Source: Azotobacter salinestris (GTDB taxonomy: Bacteria > Pseudomonadota > Gammaproteobacteria > Pseudomonadales > Pseudomonadaceae). From it: DNA of 64,000 nt. Shown piece after piece: positions 57,531 through 64,000 of the stretch (positions within the stretch are counted from its first letter, which is position 1; every line of letters starts with the position of its first letter). The stretch spans positions 633,001 through 697,000 of the forward strand of contig NZ_CP045302.1 in the NCBI RefSeq assembly GCF_009363155.1, read 5' to 3'. The notes below the pieces were generated by a model. The model was not told where the DNA came from. It did no database searches and saw only the letters and a list, made by a program, of their open reading frames with translations. Both the position numbers and the translations under genes were made by a program.

Positions 57531-59612
57531 ATGAAATCGCCACACCAGGAACCTTCGCACTCCATTCGCCAGCGCCTGCTGGACCTTTCCCATGGTCAGA
57601 AGCGGCTCATCCAGGTCAGCGTGGACATCCTGCTCGTCTGGCTCGCCCTCTGGCTGGCCTTCTACATCCGCCTCGAGGACATGAGCCTGATCGAACCTCT
57701 CGACGACCATGCCTGGCTGTTCGTCGCCGCGCCCGCCGTCGCCCTGCCGATCTTCGTGCGTCTGGGCATGTACCGCGCGGTCATGCGCTACCTGGGCAAC
57801 GAAGCCCTGCTGACCATCGCCAAGGCGGTCACCCTGTCGGCACTGCTGCTGGCCCTGGTCATCTTCCTCCACGGCAAGACGAGCCTGCTGATCCCGCGCT
57901 CGATGATCTTCAACTACTGGGGACTGAGCCTGCTGCTGATCGGCGGACTGCGCATCGCCATGCGCCAGTACTTCACCGGCGACTGGTTCAACCTGCGCGA
58001 GCTGTCCTTCAGGCGCCAGGAGGACTGCCTGCCGCGGGTGGCCATCTATGGCGCGGGCTCGGCCGGCAACCAGCTCGCCCACGCCCTGCTCATGGGCCAT
58101 GCGCTGCGCCCGGTGGCCTTCATCGACGACGATTCGCACCTCGCCGAACGCACGATCGCCGGCCTGCCAATCTACGCCCCCGATCAGCTGCCGCGCATGC
58201 TCAGGGAAACCGGCGCCACCGAGATCGTCCTGGCGATTCCCTCGGCCAGCCGCAGCCGCCGGCGCAAGATCCTCGAGATGCTGCAGGCCTACTCGTTGCC
58301 GGTACGCTCGATGCCCAGCATCGCCAAGCTGGCCTGCGGCCGCCTCACGGTGAACGACCTGCAGGAGGTGGATATCGCCGACCTGCTCGGCCGCGATGCG
58401 GTGCCCCTGCAGCCCGAGCTGCAGGAGCGCTGCATCCGCGACCAGGTGGTGATGGTGACCGGCGCCGGCGGCTCTATCGGCGCGGAACTGTGCCGGCAGA
58501 TCCTCGCCAACAGGCCGGCCACGCTGATCCTCTTCGAGCACGCCGAGTACAACCTGTACAGCATCCAGGGCGAGCTGGAGCAGCGGATCCGCCAGGAGGG
58601 TCTGAGCCTGCGCCTGGTGCCCGTCCTCGGCTCGGTCCGCCATGGCGACCGCCTGCTCGACACGCTGCGCCACTGGGGGGTCGATACGCTCTACCACGCC
58701 GCGGCCTACAAGCACGTGCCGCTAGTCGAGATCAACATCAGCGAAGGCGTGTCCAACAACACCTTCGGCACCCTGCGCGCCGCCCAGGCGGCGATGCGCG
58801 CCGGGGTGCGCAACTTCGTGCTGATCTCCACCGACAAGGCGGTGCGCCCCACCAACGTGATGGGCGGCAGCAAGCGCCTGGCCGAGATGGTGCTGCAGGC
58901 CTTCTCCCGGGAGCGCGAGCTGGAGCTGTTCGGCGAGCCCGGCCTGGCGCCGCAGCCCAACCGCACGCGCTTCACCATGGTTCGCTTCGGCAACGTGCTG
59001 GGCTCGTCCGGCTCGGTGATCCCGCTGTTCCGCGAGCAGATCCGCAACGGCGGGCCGATCACCGTCACCCACCCGGAGATCACCCGCTATTTCATGACCA
59101 TCCCCGAGGCGGCGCAGCTGGTGATCCAGGCCGGCGCCATGGGCGAAGGCGGCGACGTCTTCGTGCTGGACATGGGCGAGCCGGTGAAGATCCTCGACCT
59201 GGCGGAGAAGATGGTGCGCCTGTCCGGCCTCTCGCTGCGCACGGAGGCCAGCCCGGACGGCGACATCGAGATCCGCTTCATCGGCCTGCGCCCGGGCGAG
59301 AAGCTCTACGAGGAGCTGCTGATCGGCGACGGCGCGACGCCGACCAGCCACAGCCGGATTCTGCGCGCCCACGAGGAGCACCTGCCCTGGCGGGAGCTGA
59401 AGCCGCGTCTGGAGGCCCTGGCCGGGGCGCTCGAAGCCGACGACTTCCCGCGCATCCGCGAGCTGCTGCAACGCACCGTCAGCGGCTATCGGCCGAGCCA
59501 GGAAATCCTCGGACATCTTCCGCAGGAACATCCGGCCAGCTGTCACACCGTTCCCGCCTGGATGCACCTGGTGGTGCCGCAGGATGCCAGGCCGAACAGT
59601 GAAAACCCCTGA
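57531..59612 (+). CDS. wbpM: UDP-GlcNAc 4,6-dehydratase, WbpM/PglF type
   Basis: 693 residues. Four N-terminal membrane helices (about 25-165), a first Rossmann domain (VAIYGAGSAGNQLAHALL ~170-300) and a catalytic SDR domain with VMVTGAGGSIGAELCRQIL. STDKAVRPTNVMGGSKR carries Met in place of the usual catalytic Tyr, a feature known in WbpM/FlaA1-type dehydratases. GLRPGEKLYEELLIG is present near the end. It makes UDP-4-keto-6-deoxy-GlcNAc, the start of the amino-sugar branch finished by the PglE- and PglD-like enzymes. AGGAGG lies 11 bp upstream of the ATG. Confidence 0.95.
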   Translation: MKSPHQEPSHSIRQRLLDLSHGQKRLIQVSVDILLVWLALWLAFYIRLEDMSLIEPLDDHAWLFVAAPAVALPIFVRLGMYRAVMRYLGNEALLTIAKAVTLSALLLALVIFLHGKTSLLIPRSMIFNYWGLSLLLIGGLRIAMRQYFTGDWFNLRELSFRRQEDCLPRVAIYGAGSAGNQLAHALLMGHALRPVAFIDDDSHLAERTIAGLPIYAPDQLPRMLRETGATEIVLAIPSASRSRRRKILEMLQAYSLPVRSMPSIAKLACGRLTVNDLQEVDIADLLGRDAVPLQPELQERCIRDQVVMVTGAGGSIGAELCRQILANRPATLILFEHAEYNLYSIQGELEQRIRQEGLSLRLVPVLGSVRHGDRLLDTLRHWGVDTLYHAAAYKHVPLVEINISEGVSNNTFGTLRAAQAAMRAGVRNFVLISTDKAVRPTNVMGGSKRLAEMVLQAFSRERELELFGEPGLAPQPNRTRFTMVRFGNVLGSSGSVIPLFREQIRNGGPITVTHPEITRYFMTIPEAAQLVIQAGAMGEGGDVFVLDMGEPVKILDLAEKMVRLSGLSLRTEASPDGDIEIRFIGLRPGEKLYEELLIGDGATPTSHSRILRAHEEHLPWRELKPRLEALAGALEADDFPRIRELLQRTVSGYRPSQEILGHLPQEHPASCHTVPAWMHLVVPQDARPNSENP

Positions 59613-59719
59613 CGGGACCGGCCCGGCGTCGAACGCCGCGAGCACCGTCCGAACCCGCACCAGGCCAAGGCCGACCCGCCCCCCGAAAACACATTGACTG
59701 GACAAGAGCAACGGAACAG

Positions 59720-60586
59720 ATGAGCAACCTCACCGTAAACATTACGACCACCTACAACCGATTGGACTTGTGTTCGCAAACCGTATGGTCGCTGTTGAAC
59801 CAATCGACCCTCCCCCCCAAGATCGTCATCTGGGTGTCCAGGGAGGCGTACCTGATAGACCAGGGGATAGACAGGGAGCCGAGATGGGCTCAGGAGCTGA
59901 ACAAGTTGAGAAACATCATAGAGTTCAGATGGACGGCGAATACCGGCCCCTACAGAAAGCTGTTCCCTGCCCTGGATGCGGCAAGCGACGATCAGATCAT
60001 CGTCTATGCCGACGATGACACGATATACAAGGAAAACTGGCTCAATCTTTTGATCAGCAAATTCCAGGAGCACAACGAAGAAAAGATCGTGGCCTCGCGC
60101 ATCCGCATCAGCAAGCGAAACCTGTTCGGCTACCACAAGACCTACATGCTCTGGCCCATAGCCAAAAAAGAGGTCGAACTCGACAGCGACTACCTGATCA
60201 CGGGTGTGGGCGGGGCAATCCTCAAGAAAAATCATATAAAGGAAGAGTTCCGGAAAAACCAGGACTACCTGACAATCTGTCCGAAATGCGACGACCTATG
60301 GATAAGCGAAATAATCGCCCGCTCCAAAACCCCTGTTTTATCGTGCCCGGAGGCCATGCGCGAGATTCTCACCATCAACCATGAGCACGGCCTGGAAACT
60401 CAAAATACCCTGACCTCGCACAGCCTTGCACGCCAAGCCCTGAACAAAGTCAAAATAAACACCTTTGGCCGTCTCGGGATTCCGACGTGCAACAACGACG
60501 TGTCCTTCAAGCGAGTCAAGAGCTATTTCAACGAGATCGAAAAAACCACCCTGGGAAATGTACAGGCGGATAAACAGGTATCCTAA
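59720..60586 (+). CDS. Glycosyltransferase-like protein (GT-A fold)
   Basis: 288 residues. NLTVNITTTYNRLDLCSQTVWSL resembles a GT2 opening, and IIVYADDDTIYKENWLN near residue 95 supplies the Asp triad of a DxD motif. The middle KYRKLFPALDAASDDQ-like text and EVELDSDYLITGVGGAILKKNH are found in capsule and LPS transferases of uncertain specificity. Codon choice and lower GC differ from the WbpM gene before it, suggesting recent transfer. It starts 107 bp after wbpM. Confidence 0.78.
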   Translation: MSNLTVNITTTYNRLDLCSQTVWSLLNQSTLPPKIVIWVSREAYLIDQGIDREPRWAQELNKLRNIIEFRWTANTGPYRKLFPALDAASDDQIIVYADDDTIYKENWLNLLISKFQEHNEEKIVASRIRISKRNLFGYHKTYMLWPIAKKEVELDSDYLITGVGGAILKKNHIKEEFRKNQDYLTICPKCDDLWISEIIARSKTPVLSCPEAMREILTINHEHGLETQNTLTSHSLARQALNKVKINTFGRLGIPTCNNDVSFKRVKSYFNEIEKTTLGNVQADKQVS

Positions 60587-60758
60587 GCATGACGACCGTC
60601 AAAACCGGGCGCAACACATAATCGCTTCGGCAAGGTGGCGTGCTCTATACACCGCTCGAGCGATTTCAGAAAAGACGGGCCGGAGCAACATCAATAAGCA
60701 TCCTGCCAAGAAGCTGCGAGAAAACTTCCCCCATATAGCCTGAGCATGGAGCAACGCA

Positions 60759-61769
60759 GTGAAGAACGCGATAGCCGTCTCAGTCATAGTGCCTACCTAT
60801 AATGCCGAGCGCTACATCCAGCGTGCTCTCGATAGTTTGGCCAGCCAGTCACTTGAAAATATTGAAATTATCGTAGTGGATGATGCATCTACGGACAAAT
60901 CATCGCAAATCATTAACTTGAAAGAAAAGAGTCTTAACCTTATCTACCTGCGCCAACCAGTAAATCAGGGTACTCATAATGCACGCCTGCTAGGTCTACA
61001 ACATGCCAGCGGGGCATGGATAGGCTTTCTCGATTCCGATGACACAGTTCATCCTGACATGTTCGGCTCGATGCATGAGGTGGCCAACAAGCATCAGGCC
61101 GATATAGTCATATGTGGCTCATATCGCGTAGCCGAGTCCGGAGAACGCCTGGGCACCAAAATCAGCTTCCCTGAGAACACCGAAATCAACGCAGATGTAT
61201 TCCGCAAGTTTTGTCGCTTCGAGTTCGGAACCGGAATGTTATGCAACAAGCTATACCGGAAGGAAATCATCCTGCCACTTAAAAAAATGTACTTTCCCTG
61301 GCGACAGAACCTCAATGAAGATTTGCTACTGAATATAGGTTGCTTTTCAAAGGCCTCCACAGTCTACCTCATGAAAGACATCCTTTATGACTACACTCAC
61401 AACCAAGCCAGCACCACATCGATCCTTAGTCGCCCCAAGGCATATGTAGAAACATATAGAGCTTATGCCATTGCAGCCAGCAAATATTCCGAGCTAGGCG
61501 CCAGTGCGCTGGAAAATATTACGGAAATGTACAGGACGCAGCTGAGATGGGGGAATTACAACATCGACAACCTTGAAGACCTTTCCGAATACAGGGAGGA
61601 ACTCCAACAGGCCACCAACATGCTATACCAACACTACCCACATGGGCTTGCCCTGCTTGCCGCACGCCCCGAGCGCAAGCCTCCCGTCGAACAACCCATC
61701 ATGAAGCAGATCACCAGAAAGCTTGTCAAAACGTTGCAATCCATGGAGCTCCTGAGAGCCCCGAGATAA
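60759..61769 (+). CDS. Family 2 glycosyltransferase
   Basis: 336 residues from a GTG at 60759, seven bases after GGAG. GT2 motifs: VSVIVPTYNAERYIQRALDSL, IIVVDDASTDKSSQ, GFLDSDDTVHPDMFGS and the catalytic Asp pair in NLNEDLLLNIGCF. The C terminus is Arg/Lys/Pro-rich. Lower GC than the locus average. 172 bp separate it from the previous gene; no RNA or convincing frame was found in that gap. Confidence 0.88.
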   Translation: MKNAIAVSVIVPTYNAERYIQRALDSLASQSLENIEIIVVDDASTDKSSQIINLKEKSLNLIYLRQPVNQGTHNARLLGLQHASGAWIGFLDSDDTVHPDMFGSMHEVANKHQADIVICGSYRVAESGERLGTKISFPENTEINADVFRKFCRFEFGTGMLCNKLYRKEIILPLKKMYFPWRQNLNEDLLLNIGCFSKASTVYLMKDILYDYTHNQASTTSILSRPKAYVETYRAYAIAASKYSELGASALENITEMYRTQLRWGNYNIDNLEDLSEYREELQQATNMLYQHYPHGLALLAARPERKPPVEQPIMKQITRKLVKTLQSMELLRAPR

Positions 61770-62119
61770 GCCCCCACAGCTCTCGAAGTTGCTTGGCAAT
61801 AGAAAAATACCCATTACCCTCAGCAAAACAGCCGGGCCTGATTTCATTTACAGCTTTTCAATGCCTCATCCTGCCCGCCCCCATGGATATTCCCCTTAAG
61901 GGAGCTTCCAAAAGCCTTCGTCCCGGTAGAGTTTGCGCTCTCTTGACTGCCCCATGCGCTGCCTGTTCCGGGCACGCTCGGAGGTGAGTGTTTGGAAGTG
62001 CCCTCGTGAAGTTCATGTTGTCAGCCTGCTGCCGATGCGGGTGTCGTTCCTCAACTCCTGAATCAACCAGGCAGGCGCACCCCGATATCCCACTTCATTC
62101 CCGGCACAAGGAAACCACC
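61770..62119 (+). other. Gap before the duplicated glycosyltransferase gene
   Basis: About 350 bp. It holds a perfect CCCTTAAGGG palindrome (61893-61902) and, from about 62044, the leader that is repeated again at about 63120. Short frames here have no recognisable product. No terminator or promoter was identified. Confidence 0.5.
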
Positions 62120-63112
62120 ATGGCTCCGGAAAAGGTCAGCATCATCATTCCCGTCTACAACGTGGAACCTTACCTTGCACAATGCCTGGACTCGGTCGTC
62201 AATCAGGACTACGACAACCTGGAGATCATCGCCATCGATGACGGCTCCACGGACGCCAGCCTGGAAATACTCGAAACATTCCGTGCCCGGCACGGCAACC
62301 TGACAGTCAGGAGCACGAAAAACCAGGGCGTATCGATCGCCAGAAACACGGGCCTCGAATTGGCGACCGGCGAATACATTCTGTTCGTGGACAGCGATGA
62401 CTTTCTGGAAAGACAGGCCGTATCCACCTGCGTGGAAATTCTCAGGCGTCAGCCGGTGGACATGGTCTTCTTTGCATCGAATGTTTTCTTCGATGGAGTG
62501 GACGAGAGCCTGAGAGAAAACTTCAGAGGCGAAAGAACCCCGGACCTGCACGGCGCCTGCATTCCGGCACGCACCTTCTTCAGTCAGTCGGTCCGGCTCG
62601 GGAGCTATCTGGTGATGCCCTATCTCTACCTGTACCGGAGAAAGGAATTCGAAGGCCTGAGGTTCTATCCGAAGATCGTGCACGAGGACGATCTGTTCAC
62701 AACCAGGCTTCTCCTCGAAAAGGAACATGCCAAGGTCACCTGCATTCCGGACAAACTTTACAACCGGCGTGTCCGTCCCGGGTCGATCATGACGCAGAAG
62801 ACACAGCAGAAGCATATAAACGGATGCTTGATCGTCGCGAAGGAACTCCTGAGGCTCAAGCTGCCCCCGGGAGACAGCGAAGCAGCAGCGGCCTTGAACA
62901 AGTTCGTCCAGCTCACCCTTCTCCGTGCCCTGGAAAAATGCAAGCGGACCTACGCGGGCAGACTCCCCCCGCACGTGAGGGGCAGGCTGGTGATGCTGTT
63001 CGCAAGGACGAAAATCGAACGCAGGAAAGTCAAGCACATCCTGTTCTCCGTCTTTCCCGAACTGCTCGCACTGAGAAACTCCCTCAGGAAAAATTTCCGT
63101 TCAGGTACTTAG
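62120..63112 (+). CDS. Family 2 glycosyltransferase, copy 1
   Basis: 330 residues from the ATG at 62120 with AAGGAAA upstream; an upstream GTG extension has no family text. GT2 domain: VSIIIPVYNVEPYLAQ, IIAIDDGSTDAS (Asp40 and Asp41), ILFVDSDDFLERQA (DxD near residue 90) and the catalytic HEDDLFTTRL (Glu189-Asp190-Asp191). A C-terminal basic helical region (about 270-330) follows. Similar to capsule galactosyl- or glucosyl-type transferases, specificity unknown. Its tandem relative is 83 bp downstream. Confidence 0.92.
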   Translation: MAPEKVSIIIPVYNVEPYLAQCLDSVVNQDYDNLEIIAIDDGSTDASLEILETFRARHGNLTVRSTKNQGVSIARNTGLELATGEYILFVDSDDFLERQAVSTCVEILRRQPVDMVFFASNVFFDGVDESLRENFRGERTPDLHGACIPARTFFSQSVRLGSYLVMPYLYLYRRKEFEGLRFYPKIVHEDDLFTTRLLLEKEHAKVTCIPDKLYNRRVRPGSIMTQKTQQKHINGCLIVAKELLRLKLPPGDSEAAAALNKFVQLTLLRALEKCKRTYAGRLPPHVRGRLVMLFARTKIERRKVKHILFSVFPELLALRNSLRKNFRSGT

Positions 63113-63195
63113 CGGGCGCCGTTCGTCAGCTCCCTGAATCAGCCAGGCAGGCACACCCTGATCTCCCACTTCATTCTTGGCATGAGGAAATCACC

Positions 63196-64000
63196 ATGGC
63201 TCCGGAAAAGGTCAGCATCATCATTCCCGTCTACAACGTGGAACCTTACCTTGCACAATGCCTGGACTCGGTCGTCAATCAGGACTACGACAACCTGGAG
63301 ATCATCGCCATCAATGACGGCTCCACGGACGCCAGCCTGGAAATACTCGAAACATTCCGTGCCAGGCACGGCAACCTGATCGTCAGGAGCATGAAAAACC
63401 AGGGCTTATCGATCGCCAGAAACACGGGCCTCGAATTGGCGACCGGCGAATACATTCTGTTCGTGGACAGCGATGACTTTCTGGAAAGACAGGCCGTATC
63501 CACCTGCGTGGAAATATTCAGGCGTCAGCAGGTGGACATGGTCTCGTTTGCATTGAGTGTTTTCTTCGATGGAGTGGACGAGAGCCTGAGAGAAAACTTC
63601 AGAGGCGAAAGAGTTCCGGGCCTGCACGGCGCCTGCATTCCGGCACGCACCTTTTTCACTCAGTCGATCCAGCTCAGCAATTATCTGATGATGGCCTGTC
63701 TCTACATGTACCGGAGAAAGGAATTCGAAGGTCTGAGGTTCTACCCGAAGATCGTGCACGAGGACAATCTGTTCACGACCAGGCTTCTCCTCGAAAAGGA
63801 ACATGCCAAGGTCACCTGCATTCCGGACAAGCTTTACAACCGGCGTATCCGTCCGGACTCGATCACGACGCAGAAGAAGCAGAAAAAGCATATAAACGGA
63901 TACTTGATCGTCGCGAGGGAACTCCTGAAGCTCGAGCTGGCCCCAGGAGACAGCGAAGCAGCAGCGGCCTTGAACAAGTTCGTCCAGCTCAACCTCCTCC
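63196..64000 (+). CDS. Family 2 glycosyltransferase, copy 2 (partial at window edge)
   Basis: The first 268 codons are open to the edge with no stop. Same start and leader as copy 1 (MAPEKVSIIIPVYNVEPYLA). Two differences fall in motifs: Asp40 becomes Asn (INDGSTDAS, a form known in active GT2 enzymes) and the acidic HEDD becomes HEDN at residue 191. VDSDD is unchanged. Acceptor-side changes such as QSIQLSNYLMMACLYMYRR against QSVRLGSYLVMPYLYLYRR suggest altered specificity rather than decay. Confidence 0.9.
   Translation, partial: MAPEKVSIIIPVYNVEPYLAQCLDSVVNQDYDNLEIIAINDGSTDASLEILETFRARHGNLIVRSMKNQGLSIARNTGLELATGEYILFVDSDDFLERQAVSTCVEIFRRQQVDMVSFALSVFFDGVDESLRENFRGERVPGLHGACIPARTFFTQSIQLSNYLMMACLYMYRRKEFEGLRFYPKIVHEDNLFTTRLLLEKEHAKVTCIPDKLYNRRIRPDSITTQKKQKKHINGYLIVARELLKLELAPGDSEAAAALNKFVQLNLL

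Larger units (their letters stand above)
62044..64000 (+). repeat. Tandem 1076-bp duplication (gene plus leader), second copy cut by the window edge
   Basis: The first unit runs about 62044-63119 and the second starts at 63120. Start codons at 62120 and 63196 and matching leader text (GAATCAACCAGGCAGGCGCA against GAATCAGCCAGGCAGGCACA) are all offset by exactly 1076 bp. The copies differ at scattered positions, perhaps one in ten by eye, with both silent and changed codons. The duplication is therefore not brand new. Confidence 0.85.

Overview
The window is GC-rich DNA from a gammaproteobacterium, most likely Pseudomonadaceae (Pseudomonas/Azotobacter type). The main reasons are the TCA block gltA | sdhCDAB-sucAB-lpdG-sucCD in the Pseudomonas order, and a peptide ABC transporter directly upstream of fabI, as around P. 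aeruginosa fabI. No tRNA, rRNA, CRISPR array or transposase gene was seen.

Layout. (1) 1-5442: end of a YejA-like binding protein, then yejB-yejE-yejF, then fabI with a hairpin terminator. (2) 5598-7286 (minus): EamA transporter and DUF599 membrane protein. (3) 7395-18727 (minus): sdhCDAB-sucAB-lpdG-sucCD, driven by a clear sigma70-type promoter at 18852-18880, with divergent gltA (19107-20390) across a 379-bp intergenic region. (4) 20499-25341: small housekeeping genes (YkgJ-like, DUF486, exonuclease, ppnP, a small hypothetical protein), pdxB and a MATE exporter. (5) 25342-26151: an AT-rich non-coding leader with an exact 11-bp ops element (GGCGGTAGCGT) 180 bp upstream of the first polysaccharide gene. 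(6) 26152 to the right edge: one large same-strand exopolysaccharide/capsule locus that runs out of the window.

How the polysaccharide locus may work (inference from families). Wzb phosphatase and Wzc tyrosine kinase control polymerisation and export. WbpO/WbpP-like and Ugd enzymes make UDP-HexNAcA and UDP-glucuronate. A WbpM/PglF dehydratase (57531), PglE-like aminotransferase (47837) and PglD-like acetyltransferase (46187) would make a UDP-di-N-acetyl-trideoxy sugar (bacillosamine type). A short PglC-like transferase (45594) would load it on undecaprenyl phosphate, and GT4/GT2 enzymes extend it. A PglK-like ABC protein (31295) is the best flippase candidate and a polytopic protein (43256) a candidate polymerase. 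Unusual decorating functions include a phosphoribosyltransferase-HAD fusion, a TupA-like ATP-grasp enzyme and a DUF616 protein. A further cassette, 49065-53197, joins a GtrB-type polyprenyl-phosphate glycosyltransferase, a FAD oxidoreductase, an SDR, a TIM-barrel isomerase and an ArnE/F-like half-flippase. Two polytopic proteins and a DPM1-like GT2 follow. It looks like a periplasmic side-sugar system with an unknown sugar and is the strongest candidate for something undescribed.

Non-coding structure worth noting: a 728-bp imperfect giant palindrome (46857-47584) inside the Pgl-like module, a 119-bp element with perfect 18-bp terminal inverted repeats (55019-55137), and a 1076-bp tandem duplication of a GT2 gene with its leader at the right edge. 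No outer-membrane export protein (Wza type) and no classical Wzx is visible in the window.
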